Assembly (NCBI GenBank): GCA_900323505.1
Contig: OOIN01000002.1
Coordinates: forward strand, 248,001 to 312,000
From: Ustilago trichophora
Lineage: Eukaryota; Basidiomycota; Ustilaginomycetes; Ustilaginales; Ustilaginaceae
Direction: 5' to 3'
DNA length: 64,000 bases
Made by a program: the position numbers and the translations under genes. The notes under the pieces are model-generated. The model was not told where the DNA came from and did not search any database. It saw nothing but the letters and a program-made list of their open reading frames with translations. Positions 9,590-19,946 of the stretch are shown in pieces (the first letter of the stretch is position 1; every line of letters begins with the position of its first letter).

Positions 9590-10828
9590 GGTTGAGTGTG
9601 AGCAAAAGATTCACTTGTTGGAGTAGACTCAGCAAGGATGAGAGTTTGGGGCAATGGCAAGCTGTCACGGAGGGAGGGGGGTAAGGACAGAAGGACACAA
9701 TGGTGGGGAGAAGGCAAGTAAAGCTTTCAATCTCAACCTGGCTCTTATATGATCTTGCAAGCCACGACAAGCGGTCCACTTTAAAGGGCGCCGCGCTAAT
9801 CTCGAGAACCCCCGACACCCATAGACTACAGATACACCCACGCAGGTCCCGTCATGAAACGTTATCCACGCTCACACCTCTCTCTCTCTCTCTCTTTCTC
9901 GTGTCGACATGGCATTTAGGTTGTCTTGCCTTCATTTCGAGCGCAGCGCAAAGCCTCTTTTTTTCAGATTACCAACCTCGACTGCGTAAGACTCTAACTT
10001 TGCGGCAACATTCCCTTCCATTGTCACATGCGTCCATTCCGCCTTTGAGTAGAAGCAGCAGCAGCAGCAGATAGCTGACACATTCACAACCACAAAGCCA
10101 ACAAGCCCACGCACATTTTGTTCAGAAAGAAAAGGGAACAAAAGAAAAGTTGCGGAGTAGCCGATGATAACCAGGCAGGCTCCTCTCTGAGAAAGTGTGA
10201 GGGAAAAGTGGCTGCCCTTTTTGGCAGCTGCTGGCATGCACGCATTGCATGCACAAGCGCACCGAAAATCTGCGTCGATTTGTGGAGAAAGTGCACTCCG
10301 ACTTGTGACCCTGAATCAACCAAATCACCATCGGCAAAGCCATAAGCGCGTCGATTGGTTTCGGGAGTCTCGCTTTTATCGGTCGCAGCGTTGGTGGTGG
10401 GGAATGTGCGTGTCACGAGGCCTTTTCTTTCTGTAATCCTCACGGAAAGATGGCTTCCGGCACGCATATACCCCAGAAATCAGACCGACCGACCGACAAG
10501 AGTGGGAATGCAGATCTTGAACGTGTTGAAATCATTGCCGGAATACTTTATGCATCCCCGATTGGAGATAGATTGAGATCCAAAAGCCCACTTGGAAAGG
10601 TTGGAACCGATCCCGATTCCAGGGTTGATAAAAGTCGAAGCGGATGTTTCGACAACAAAGAGTGAATTGTGTTCTGTTCGGTCTCGTGCGTCAAAAAGTG
10701 GGGGTTGCAACGGTTGATCAGTTGCTTTTCTTCATCACCACACTCGATGATCGTCATGCTTGCAATCACAGTCACGACCACGCAACTACTCTGTACAGAA
10801 CAACAAAATTGCAAAAATCGATTGGGGA
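9590..10828. other. Intergenic region upstream of PAL
   Basis: About 1.24 kb with no supported gene; the open frames on both strands are short and without family features. Simple repeats are present: a CT tract at about 9881-9900 and a (GCA)5-type tract near 10050-10068. Confidence 0.55.
9743..9753 (-). promoter_or_regulatory. TATA box of the PAL gene
   Basis: The minus strand reads ATCATATAAGAG about 155 nt upstream of the PAL ATG at 9589. It is the only good TATA match in that range. Consensus call. Confidence 0.5.
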
Positions 10829-11839
10829 TCACGTCTTCTTCTGAGCAGCCAGATATTCCTGGAACTCCCTCACGTTGGCCTCGAATCCACCTTGATCCAC
10901 CTTGAACCCAATCCCACAAGCGAACTCATTATCAAATTTAGCCGGGAAAGTACCTACGAGCCTCTCGCACACCTCGTCCCTCTCAAACTTGATCAACTTC
11001 ACCGCCTCGTCACCCGCCACTTTGCGCAATGCTTCCACCTGCTCTTTGACGCTAACTGTGAATCCTGGCAGGTTGACGGCACGAGAGTATTTGGGAAACT
11101 TTTCTGCTGGGATGTCTTTAGCGATGACAAAGTTCTCCAGTACTGTGCTGGGAGACGAGATCCAGAGCAAAGTTGACTCGAGAATTGGATCATCGGCAGA
11201 TTTTCCGATGGGACAGCTTGCTTCGAGGCCTTGAAGAGGTTCTCGAATGATGCCCGAGACGAACGCGGTAGTGGCAGCAGCGGGCGCACCAGGTCGAACT
11301 GTGATGGTGGGCAATCGAACCGCACGTCCATCGATGAACCCTTTGCGAGAGTATTCTGTAACCAGATACTCGCACATGACCTTGGCCGTTCCATAGTTGC
11401 TCTCTGGTCTCGGGTAGGTGTCTGGCATAACCACCTCTGGCAGTTTACCGCCAAACACACCGACAGAGGAAGCAAAGACGAACTTGACCCCACGCACCAG
11501 CTCCTTGGCTTTGTCCAGCAGCGCTCGAGTCGAGTCAAAATTAACAAGGAATCCAAAGTCCCAGTTGTCCTCGGCACCTTTCGACATGATTCCGTGCAAA
11601 GAGTAAATGACCTTGGGCAAGCCGAGTTCGGTACGGAAGATTGAGTCGACTCCGGAGCACTTGGTAAGGTCGGCAGCGAGACAGACCGATTTGACACCGG
11701 ATGATTTGGGTGCGGGTGGGGTGTTTACGTCGACAAGAATGAATTGGAAGGTGTTTTCAGGTTGAAGCTTGACGATAGTATCGGCAAGAAGAGAGCCGAG
11801 GAATCCGCCTGCTCCCGTGATTAGGATCGTTGTTGCCAT
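10829..11839 (-). CDS. NAD-dependent epimerase/dehydratase-type dehydrogenase, DenD-like
   Basis: Extended short-chain dehydrogenase of 336 residues. The N-terminus MATTILITGAGGFLG holds the GxxGxxG dinucleotide-binding motif and argues for the ATG at 11839; the open frame runs further upstream without an ATG that fits. The catalytic Ser lies in ASSVGVFGG, and the Tyr-x3-Lys in SNYGTAK. RPGAPAAATTAFVSGIIREP matches the conserved stretch of D-erythronate dehydrogenase (DenD) and related four-carbon acid sugar oxidoreductases. By family it oxidises a sugar acid with NAD; the true substrate is not known. It lies about 650 bp downstream of the HyuB gene on the same strand. Confidence 0.85.
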   Translation of the reverse strand: MATTILITGAGGFLGSLLADTIVKLQPENTFQFILVDVNTPPAPKSSGVKSVCLAADLTKCSGVDSIFRTELGLPKVIYSLHGIMSKGAEDNWDFGFLVNFDSTRALLDKAKELVRGVKFVFASSVGVFGGKLPEVVMPDTYPRPESNYGTAKVMCEYLVTEYSRKGFIDGRAVRLPTITVRPGAPAAATTAFVSGIIREPLQGLEASCPIGKSADDPILESTLLWISSPSTVLENFVIAKDIPAEKFPKYSRAVNLPGFTVSVKEQVEALRKVAGDEAVKLIKFERDEVCERLVGTFPAKFDNEFACGIGFKVDQGGFEANVREFQEYLAAQKKT

Positions 11840-12494
11840 CGTGATTCGCGAGGTTTGTATTAAAAAAAAAAAATGAGAAGAGGTGAGTTCTATATGATGG
11901 CGTTGATAAGGTTCTAATGGGAAAGAAGAAGGGAACCTTGGACTAGATATGGCAATGATGACGGCAACACCGGATCCAAGCAACGGCGGGGTCCAACGTT
12001 AAAGTCGAACTCCAAGTTGTGCGGGGTGCATCTTTCAACGTGGGGGAGGGAAAGAGGGATTCTTGTGGGGAGATTTGCCTCCACGACGTGTCACCCACGC
12101 GCAAGTCTAGCTCTTCCCTCCCTTTTGCCTTGCCAAGCAGAAGCCTCTCGCCGCTCTTCACATACCATGTCTGTCAGTTGGAACCATATGAGACTCACTC
12201 TCCTTGATAACGGGCTCAAGATATACAAAAATGACCTTATGATTGTTAGGAGTGTGTGTTTGCGAGCGAGCGGAGCGAGGCCAAGTTGCACTGCGCATCA
12301 GAGCCGCCTCCACGTTTTGAACCTTCTTCACTGCAGAAAGCCCCACGCCAGCCGGATAATTCTCCACAAATTTGGCCGAATACTCCATCATCTTAGCTTC
12401 ACAGCATCATTCAATCTTCACGCAGTATCGGACACTATTAAGCAGAAGTCGACGTTGTGCCCGAATATCATTCATTCAACAAGCTCTGATACAA
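11840..12494. other. Intergenic spacer between HyuB and DenD-like genes
   Basis: About 650 bp holding the promoter of the DenD-like gene. An A-rich tract, (A)12 on the plus strand of 11863-11874, sits in its leader. No gene seen. Confidence 0.5.
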
Positions 12495-14414
12495 TCAAGC
12501 ACCCAACTGCAGTGAGCTCCACTCGGCAACACTTCCTTTAGCCCTCGTCGTGTGGTGAGCCTCACTCGCACTGTGGACACTGCGCGGATCCACGTCGTCT
12601 CCACTCTTCGCAATTACGCCCGTTGCCGAGTTTGCATCGTTGAGAAGCGGCGCCATCCTTCCAGAAGCATTACGCTCGTTGATCGGCGCTTTCTTGTCGT
12701 GCTCTGCCGCTTTCTTGTCCTTGTTGCCATCCTTGCTACCCCATCCACCGCCGCCGGGAGTACGAATGATGATCCGATCGCCTCTGCCCATCGGAGTGGT
12801 GTTTTTCCCGCTGAGATTGATCACTCGAGGCAGAGCTTTACCTTCCTCTTCCCCCTCACGAAGGTCTCCATCTTCCTCTCGGCGCTGCTTAATCCAAAGA
12901 TTCATGCCCTTCTGTGCGCTTCCGCCTCCTTCCAGGCCATAGGGCTGGAAAACTCTCCTCTCGCTCAGAATCGATACCTGGATACCGGGGCTGAGGAACT
13001 CGATATCCCTCACTACACCATCGCCACCTCGGAACTCTCCCTCTCCACCAGATCCATCCCTGAGCGAGAACTCTCTGAGCACCACGGGATAGCGTCTCTC
13101 CATGATCTCTGGGTCAGTGATGCGCGTATTCGTCATATGGGTATGGACGCCGCTCGTACCGTGCCAGTATGGACCTGCGCCAGAGCCACCCGCGATGGTT
13201 TCATAGTAGCCGAATCCTTCCACATGGTTTCCTTCTTTGTCCTTGCCGCCAAGACCGAAGGTGAGATTGTTGGTATCGCCCTGACTGGCAGCGGCCGCGT
13301 TGAAGGCTTTGAGCACTACGTCAGTGATGCGTTGGCTGGTGAGCACGTTACCTCCTACCACAGCAGCTGTTTCGGATGGGTCCAGCAGCGATCCTTTTGG
13401 AATACGAATATCGATCGGCGTCAAGCAGCCCTGGTTGAGTGGGATTTCGGACGATACCATGGATCGCAAACAGTAGATAATGGCAGAAGAAACGACCGAT
13501 CGAGGACAGTTGAAGTTGGCCGCTACTTCCGGTCCCGTACCTTCAAAGTCGAATGTCGCCGATCCTTTGTCCGTGTCAATGTCGACACTGAGCTCGATAG
13601 GCGTGCCATCATCCATGTGTTCGATGGCATGCAGTTTGATCCCCTGTCGCTTGGCCACATTCCGGAGGAGCGAACGCACCGCCATCTCTGCATTGCTGCG
13701 GATGTACTCCATATACCGCTGTACCATATCCAAGCCCCACTCTGCAACGAGCATGTGGATGAGGTTGATTCCCTTCTGATTCGCCGCAATCTGAGCCTGC
13801 AGATCACTCTCGACGTCTCGGAAACATCTTGTTCCAGAGCAGCCGGGATACTGGGCCGGTTCTTCTAGCATATACCTCTCCAATCCCTTCCGGTCGAATT
13901 TGCCCTCGCTGACAATCTTGAACGACTTGATCCTGGCTCCTTCCTCGAACAGCGTTTTTGAGGTCGGCGGCATCGAACCGGCTGTGATGCCTCCAATATC
14001 CGCATGGTGACCCCTGCTAGCACAGAAGAAGATGATCTCGTCTGAGTCCTCAGCGTGGCAGGGTGTAATGCAAGTGATATCCGGCAGATGCGATCCACCC
14101 GCGACTGGCATATTGGCCATGATGACATCTCCTCGTTTCATCGTCTCGCCGATAGATGCGAGATAGTCGACCTGAAATTTGACTGCAAAGGACATGGAGC
14201 CGAGATGCACGGGCAAGTGTGGGGCATTGGCGACGAGTGAGCCATCGGGAGAAAAGAGAGCGCAGGAAAAGTCGAGTCGCTCTTTGATGTTGGTTGAGAT
14301 GGAGGTTTGCTGGAGTGACTTGCCCATGGATTCGGCGACGGACATGAAGCGATTGGCGAAGAGGGAGAGGAGGATGGGATCTGGGCCCGCATCCTTGTTG
14401 CTATCGGCCGTCAT
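12495..14414 (-). CDS. Stand-alone hydantoinase B / 5-oxoprolinase C-terminal-half protein (HyuB)
   Basis: Single-exon 639-residue protein. From its start (DPILLSLFANRFMSVAESMG, then SISTNIKERLDFSCALF and NAPHLPVHLGSM) it follows the HyuB half of ATP-dependent 5-oxoprolinase. The Gly-rich end of that domain, TPGGGGWGSKDG, is at about residue 560. A charged, low-complexity tail of some 75 residues follows. Eukaryotic 5-oxoprolinase is normally one chain of about 1,300 residues with HyuA first. Here an in-frame stop about 66 nt upstream of the ATG, and the absence of any HyuA-sized frame nearby, show that the HyuA half is missing from this locus. Either HyuA is encoded elsewhere, as in bacteria, or the gene is a fission product. 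It may open hydantoin or 5-oxoproline rings only with a partner. Confidence 0.9.
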   Translation of the reverse strand: MTADSNKDAGPDPILLSLFANRFMSVAESMGKSLQQTSISTNIKERLDFSCALFSPDGSLVANAPHLPVHLGSMSFAVKFQVDYLASIGETMKRGDVIMANMPVAGGSHLPDITCITPCHAEDSDEIIFFCASRGHHADIGGITAGSMPPTSKTLFEEGARIKSFKIVSEGKFDRKGLERYMLEEPAQYPGCSGTRCFRDVESDLQAQIAANQKGINLIHMLVAEWGLDMVQRYMEYIRSNAEMAVRSLLRNVAKRQGIKLHAIEHMDDGTPIELSVDIDTDKGSATFDFEGTGPEVAANFNCPRSVVSSAIIYCLRSMVSSEIPLNQGCLTPIDIRIPKGSLLDPSETAAVVGGNVLTSQRITDVVLKAFNAAAASQGDTNNLTFGLGGKDKEGNHVEGFGYYETIAGGSGAGPYWHGTSGVHTHMTNTRITDPEIMERRYPVVLREFSLRDGSGGEGEFRGGDGVVRDIEFLSPGIQVSILSERRVFQPYGLEGGGSAQKGMNLWIKQRREEDGDLREGEEEGKALPRVINLSGKNTTPMGRGDRIIIRTPGGGGWGSKDGNKDKKAAEHDKKAPINERNASGRMAPLLNDANSATGVIAKSGDDVDPRSVHSASEAHHTTRAKGSVAEWSSLQLGA

Positions 14415-15165
14415 GGTGGTTGCGAGGGCTGACTGGAATAGCGATGATTGATGCTTCGTCGACGAGTTGAAATATCAGTGAGCTCTCAATCGAATATTGT
14501 GCTCGTGATATTTTCGGCTGAGTATTGAATTGGTACCCTCTTGTGAGTGAGTTGCCCTTGTGTGGTGAGGTTGAAAAGCGTTGAGGTTCTCTGATGATGA
14601 TTGACAAAGAGAGGTAAAGAGATAGAGGGCTGCGCGCGCCTTTCGGTCTCTCTCACGGCCTTCTTTTCGGCCAATTTTCTGATTCTCACTCCTCACGATC
14701 CGTTTCGAATCGGCGAACGACCTTGACACTCTAACAACCATCGGCCTTTTTTTTCTCTATACATCCGCCCACTCTCACCGCCCTCTTTGTTCATCACTTC
14801 CTTCTACGATCGACTCTGCCAGCAATACAGAGCAGGTTAAAATGCCAAATGAAGCAGACGTGTATGACAATCTAAAGTGAGGTTGCGCAGGGTATGTACA
14901 AGGTATCGAAACACTGGCCGGGAAGAGGCGCGAGAGTCTTGTGTGAATCACAGCGGCTCCAACTGGCCATGTGAAGGTTGAAAGAATGACGAAGGAGCGC
15001 CTATGTAGAGACAGAAAGCGAAACAATGTGTGGTGTTGATGCGAAAGAATGTGAGATGCAGCCGAATTGCGAGAATTTGTTGCTCAAAAGTCCCGGAGGA
15101 GAAAGTGTCCAGATGAATTGCAAGGGGCTAGCGAGTACGCAGCCCTTTTCGGAAGAGGTGCTAGC
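14415..15165. other. Intergenic spacer upstream of HyuB
   Basis: About 750 bp on the promoter side of the HyuB gene and the 3' side of the next minus-strand gene. No HyuA or other supported gene is found in any frame. Confidence 0.6.
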
Positions 15166-15936
15166 TTAGAGCAGAGCACCAAAGCCAACGGCAAAAGCAG
15201 CGACGACAGAAAGAATAGCAGCGCTGGTACCCGAGGTCGAGAGAGCGCCGTTTGAGGAGCCAGCTGTGGCCGCAGGACGGGCGCTGGTACCAGTCATGCT
15301 AACCGAGCCGCTGGATCGCGAGGCGCTGCCAGTGGGACCTGCGCTTCCCGAGGTAGTAGTAGTGGCACCAGCGGCGGGAGCACTTGTCGAGCTAGCAGCG
15401 GCAGTCGAGGCACCTGAGGCGACGGTGGATCCGCTGACAATTGAGAGCTTGGCGTCGTTGGAAGTAGTGCTGTTGTGGGTGATGTAGATCATGTCGGTGT
15501 ACGAGTCCAAGCTCGGATTCTGGATCGACATGGCTCGCAGACCAGAGTAGTTACCGGCGTTCCACGAGCTAGGGACGGTAAAGACGAAACCACCGCACTG
15601 AGCACCGTTGGGACCGGGCTGACCGAAACCGGCACCAGCATCACAGGTGTTGGAGATGGCAGGGGCGGTGCCGACGTTGTAAGCGACCTGAGTGTTGTTG
15701 TTGAGCATGAGGTCGACCTGGACGGTACCCTGGGGAGGGTTGATCCAGTTGACGGCGACCTGGGTACCGGGCTGCCAGAAGATGTAGCATCGATAGAAGT
15801 CGCAAGCGGGTTCGTTCATGACAAGTTGCGAGTTGGGGTCCTGGTACTGTCGAACTTGGAGCTTGGGGGTGGCGGCAGCGAGGGCCGGAGCGGCGAGGAC
15901 GGCGGCCGCAGCCAGGATGTTTGCGAGAGGAGCCAT
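15166..15936 (-). CDS. Kre9/KNH-type Ser/Thr-rich GPI-anchored surface protein
   Basis: 256 residues from the ATG at 15936, chosen because it starts a good signal peptide (MAPLANILAAAAVLAAPALA); the frame's longer extension is hydrophilic and lacks one. The mature N-terminal domain (residues about 25-165) has the pattern W-x-P-G-T-x-V-x2-N-W, then paired Cys (CDFYRC; CDAGAG...CGGFVF) and a VPSSWNAGNYSGLRAMS strand region, as in the Ser-Thr-rich GPI-anchored family related to Kre9/Knh1. A Ser/Thr/Ala/Gly stalk and a hydrophobic C-terminus (AAILSVVAAFAVGFGALL) give a GPI signal. N-glycosylation sequons (NNT, NYS, NST) are present. Expected at the cell wall; a link to beta-1,6-glucan is suggested only by family. 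Confidence 0.82.
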   Translation of the reverse strand: MAPLANILAAAAVLAAPALAAATPKLQVRQYQDPNSQLVMNEPACDFYRCYIFWQPGTQVAVNWINPPQGTVQVDLMLNNNTQVAYNVGTAPAISNTCDAGAGFGQPGPNGAQCGGFVFTVPSSWNAGNYSGLRAMSIQNPSLDSYTDMIYITHNSTTSNDAKLSIVSGSTVASGASTAAASSTSAPAAGATTTTSGSAGPTGSASRSSGSVSMTGTSARPAATAGSSNGALSTSGTSAAILSVVAAFAVGFGALL

Positions 15937-18180
15937 TTTGGGTATGCTAGAAGGAAGGTGAGATGAAGACGGAACGAATGACAGATGAGAGTAGGGGTCG
16001 ACAAGGAAGGAAGGATAGAGAGAAAAAGGAGGTCTTAGGTGAGCGGGAAGTAGAAGATGAAGATGAAGATGGTGTGAGGATCGAGCCAAGTGTCATCGAC
16101 GGTACAGTAGAGTGCTTGGACATACACGTTGGAAAGCGGTTTGTTGGATTGAAAATGCTCAAGATCGCGAGGGCCTCGTCTGAGAAGAGCAGCGCAGCGA
16201 AAAGGGTCGTTTGGAGAGAGAGTGGAGCTGCCGTTGAACCGAGGCAAGTGTCTGCATTTTTGCGTAGTTTCCTCTCTCTCTTTTTTCCCCCAATTCGAAT
16301 CGCCAATTTATTATTATTATTATTTTATATCTTTTTATTTGGAACAGGCGCAGATCGGCGAAAGTCATGCCAAATGACCGAACTTGTGCTTGTCGTCGGT
16401 TGAGTGACACCAATGACCCTGTCGATCCAAAATGGAAAGGTTGAAGCCAAAAAGCACATCACACACGCGAGGGCTGCTTTTTGTTTGCTTTTTTTTTGCC
16501 TTTGAAAAGATTCGCTGAAGCTAGTCATCTCTAAGTAAGTGAGGATGGCTCGCAGAAGAGACCAACAGAAGACCGAGTGTGAGGGTCAGTTGACTGGCAG
16601 AGTCATACAAATGGGAAGATTTGACTGCCAATTACCGCATAGACCTCAGGAACACCGAAGTGCGTGCGTGGGTGCGTGGGTGCGTGCGTGTACAGGTCGC
16701 CAGAACGCAGTTTGGAAAGCCTTTTCTGTGAATTGTGCATGCTCGAGCCTCGAAACACTTGTTCTCGACTGTGCCTCGATGGAGATCCGACGGACAGTGT
16801 CTCAGCCAAGAGCCAGAACCCTGTCAGTCTCAAACAAAAGCGTGTATTGTACTGAAAACTACTGCAACGTGCTGCTCACCAGTGCAAGCTTGACGTTCCG
16901 AGGCACGCTTTCTTCTGACAGGCCTTGCTTTCATGGCATGAACCAACAAACACAATCAACTGCACCCACCAACTGCACCCACCAAGTGCTGCCTTCGGCG
17001 TGGCGCACCGTTCCCACGGCAATCAACACTTCCCCGCCGCATCTATTCCGACCGCAGCCAAGATTGGACTGCGTGCGTACTGTAGACTGTGGATGTGGTG
17101 CAACAACAGTAGTACTTGTGCTTGTACTGCTGCTGCTGCTGCTGCTGGTCGCAAATCTCGGAGAGCGAAAGGCCGCAAATGCCTGCCTCGCTTGTGCTGC
17201 TCTGCACATGACAAATCCGTCAGCGAACCGACGCCCTTCTCCGCTCTCTGAAAATCTGCCACGCAATTTCCAAAGCTGCACCTCGGCCGCTCACAATCGG
17301 GATATCTGCACTCTGAATGTCTGCTCGGCCAGCCTATGTCATTCTTTCTACTGTACTGTACTTCGCTCAACAGCGTATCTTTGTAGCCCAACATCAGGAT
17401 GCGGAGTAAAGGCTATTCATGACTTCTGTGTACCAAGAGTGTAGTTCTTGTCTGGCACGGAATGCGGGCGTTGGTCGCTCCGAGTCTTTACGATCTAACA
17501 TTCTCCGGTTGGCGATCGGGATAGAATTAGTCGATCCAGATCCGATGCGAATCCTGGCTCTCGACAACGGCGAGGCGTGGAATTTGCGAGAAGCTTTGTC
17601 TGTAAATTTTCTACCTTTTCCCGCTTCTGACCCGCGTCGAGTTCCAGAGAGTTCCATCAGCTGCTGGAAACGGTCATTCAGGGTTCGACAGGGTTCGACA
17701 GGGTCCAAACAGAGCTCGAAGGCCTCTTTCCAGCGCTTTCCGTCTGCATCTCTGCGCATCTATGACCATCCTCGACCATCCTTTGGCGTCGATAATCCTC
17801 CCAAAATATTGCCGAATTCAGGGTCCAATGCGTGGCAATGACGCCTTCGGAGTTTAAGCTTCATCTGTCAACCGCACTCACTCTCTCCGCAGTATCGAGG
17901 TCACCTTCTCTATGAGTGCGTGGGTGGCACAGCGTCGTCATGCCGCGCAATTCGTACGGTCCCTCCTGTCGCGGCCCTGAGGTTCCGTATCATAAGTCAT
18001 TGATTGGGTCCATACCTATAAAGACAAGCATCCCATTCTAGCTAGCCGCTCGTTCCATCATCATCCAACTGTTATTCACATACATTTCCTCTAACTCAGG
18101 AACGCCTTCAAAAGAAGCCTATCTTGTACGCTCCCACTCTCAACCACTACCACACTCACCACCCCACTTCTCAGTCAAAC
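15937..18180. other. Gene-poor intergenic region with simple repeats
   Basis: About 2.2 kb with no gene I can support. A 300-codon open frame at 16545-17444 (plus) has no family features and unusual Cys content, and is judged spurious. Simple repeats: (TTA)n at about 16309-16322, (GTGC/GGTGC)n at about 16665-16692, a CAACTGCACCCAC tandem pair at 16965-16990, (CTG)6-7 at about 17128-17146, and a GGGTTCGACA tandem pair at 17681-17700. ACTGTACTGTACT is at 17350-17362. The right end holds the promoter of the heat-shock-like gene. Confidence 0.5.
18017..18024 (+). promoter_or_regulatory. TATA box of the small-heat-shock-like gene
   Basis: CCTATAAAGA lies about 160 nt before the ATG at 18181, followed by a pyrimidine-rich leader. 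No clear row of inverted GAA units (heat-shock elements) was recognised by eye. Confidence 0.45.
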
Positions 18181-19530
18181 ATGGAGTTCTTCTTCCCCGC
18201 CGACGTCTTCACCGCCTACCCCCGACAGCAGGGTCCCTCTGTCCGCGCCACATCGTACGGCGCCGGTCCCTCCACCAACATCTTTTCCGGATGCGGCTTT
18301 GACAGCCACCCCTTCTTCGCCGACTCGCTGGCCGATGCAATACAACACGAGCGCGCCGCTGCCCAAGCTCGAGCCCAGGCCCAAGCTCAGCGTGCCGCCC
18401 GCGCTGAAGCCGCCCGCCGAGCAAAGGCAGCTGCAGCCCGCCGTGCAGCTGAAGAGCAACGCCAACAGGCACATGCTTACCTCCAGCACATCTTTGAGGT
18501 TCAGCAGCGCGAGGCTCAGCGCAGATTCCATCTCGAACAGCTTCACCGCCAGCGACAGGAGGAGCACCGCCGACAACAGTACGAAGAGTACCAGCGCCGC
18601 AAAGCTTATGCTATCCAGAAGGAGCGCCAGCGCATTGCAGCTGCCAAGGCGGCGGCACAGGACCAGTCCAAGCAGCTCTTCCTTGCACTCGAGGACTTGA
18701 TCTTTGGCGGCCTGAACGGACTCTTCCACGCTCATCAGCAGGATGAAGATGAGCACGAGGAAGAACAGGTCGAGCTTGCTCACAAGAACGACACCCAGCA
18801 GCATACTGCTCCTCAGACTCAGACTCAGGCCATTGACGTCAAGGGCAAGGGCAAGGCCAAGGAGGACGACAACACCGAGCACGCTATGGACGTTGACAAC
18901 ACCGACGATGCTGAAGACACTGCCTCCGCCGCTGCAGCTGCTCTGATGGTCACCGATGAAGACCCCGAGGAAGTCGGACCCGTCCCCACTTCTCCCGTCA
19001 CCGAGTCTGCTCCTGCTCCCGTCTCCGCTCCAGCTCCAGCAGCTCCCAAGACCACTGAACAGCTCCTCTTCACCCACGCCTTCCCCTCGAGCTCAGACTT
19101 TGACAAGTCCAGTGTCCGCGCCGACACCATCAACGTCTCGGTCGACGAGGCCCAGCGCAAGGTGACCGTCTCTGGCCTCTGGAACGACCAGCCCGCTGCT
19201 CCAGCCACCCCTGCCCGAGCTGCCAGCCCCACGCCCAGCGACACCTCCTCTCGCCGTGGTCGATCGCGCTCTCCCAAGCGAGCCCGCGTTTCCGATGTCG
19301 ACGAGAACGGCAATGAAATCGTCACTCCCGACGTCGACACCAACGATGACGACTTTGTCGAGGTCAGCTTCACCCGTGCTTCTCCAGCAGAACAGCAGAA
19401 GACGGTGGAAAAGACATTTGACCTTCCTCACGGTGCCAACGTCGAGAAGATCTTCGTGCCGAACTCACCGATGAGGGGCTCAAGCTCTTCACCACTGTCA
19501 CGGCCTAATCACCTCTGCTGCAGGACATAG
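18181..19530 (+). CDS. Small-heat-shock-like (Hsp20/alpha-crystallin) protein with Ala/Gln-rich coil; probable 3' frameshift
   Basis: The open frame gives 449 residues from the ATG at 18181. Residues about 55-180 are Ala/Arg/Gln-rich and helical, and residues 195-290 are acidic. The C-terminal part has alpha-crystallin-like strands (INVSVDEAQRKVTVSGLW) split by a Ser/Arg-rich insert, then KTFDLPHGANVEKIF. At about 19456 the frame turns to unrelated residues (VPNSPMRGSS...) and ends at 19530. In the next frame, from 19458, the bases encode AELTDEGLKLFTTVTA and a stop at 19506-19508, which is exactly what an Hsp20 domain should end with. One base therefore seems to be missing near 19456-19458, by mutation or sequence error. 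Function by family: ATP-independent chaperone. Confidence 0.75.
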   Translation: MEFFFPADVFTAYPRQQGPSVRATSYGAGPSTNIFSGCGFDSHPFFADSLADAIQHERAAAQARAQAQAQRAARAEAARRAKAAAARRAAEEQRQQAHAYLQHIFEVQQREAQRRFHLEQLHRQRQEEHRRQQYEEYQRRKAYAIQKERQRIAAAKAAAQDQSKQLFLALEDLIFGGLNGLFHAHQQDEDEHEEEQVELAHKNDTQQHTAPQTQTQAIDVKGKGKAKEDDNTEHAMDVDNTDDAEDTASAAAAALMVTDEDPEEVGPVPTSPVTESAPAPVSAPAPAAPKTTEQLLFTHAFPSSSDFDKSSVRADTINVSVDEAQRKVTVSGLWNDQPAAPATPARAASPTPSDTSSRRGRSRSPKRARVSDVDENGNEIVTPDVDTNDDDFVEVSFTRASPAEQQKTVEKTFDLPHGANVEKIFVPNSPMRGSSSSPLSRPNHLCCRT

Positions 19531-19946
19531 TCTCTTAGTTCGCATTGCTCCGTTGCTTCATTAGTCTCTCAGTCTCATACCATCGCATCACTGTAAAGAT
19601 AAACAACATTCATACATAGCAACCCAGTTCCGCTTTTGACCCGCAACTTTTGTCACTGTCTGATCCCTGTCTGTGATACTTCACTTCTCTGAGAGATCAT
19701 TGTGTTGGTCAAAGAAGATGCGCCCTGAAATTAATAAATACAATAAAAATTGAAAAAGGAAAGCTGAAAAAGTGGCACATGAAATGCACGCTTAAAAAAA
19801 GTCGGCTTTGCATTTCTTCCTTTTCTCCGAACTCGATTCGCCACAGACCAACACTTTCTTCATCCTGACTTCACACCATCGTCTCGACCATCAAAAACCC
19901 TCTACGGGATCTATTCGGCAACACTGCAGCGGCTCAGAGTAGATAG
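19531..19946. other. Intergenic spacer between two plus-strand genes
   Basis: About 415 bp holding the AT-rich 3' region of the heat-shock-like gene (AATAAATACAATAAAAATTG near 19731) and the promoter of the HECT gene. Nothing else seen. Confidence 0.5.

Noticed and set aside
12552..13868. 438-codon open frame on the plus strand
   Set aside because: It lies exactly antisense to the HyuB gene, has no family features and arises from the codon use of the real gene.
7415..15936. A secondary-metabolite or phenylpropanoid gene cluster around PAL
   Set aside because: The neighbours (TMEM135-like, DenD-like, HyuB, GPI protein) include no ligase, P450, polyketide synthase or pathway regulator.
16545..17444. 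300-codon plus-strand frame
   Set aside because: No recognisable domain, Cys-rich and repeat-containing with CTG-tract poly-Leu; more likely chance than a gene, though noted as a finding.
17681..17700. GGGTTCGACA tandem pair resembling a tRNA B box
   Set aside because: No matching A box or cloverleaf arms around it.
18175..19077. 300-codon minus-strand frame rich in Leu/Ser/Val
   Set aside because: Mirror of the Ala/Gln-rich coil of the heat-shock-like protein.
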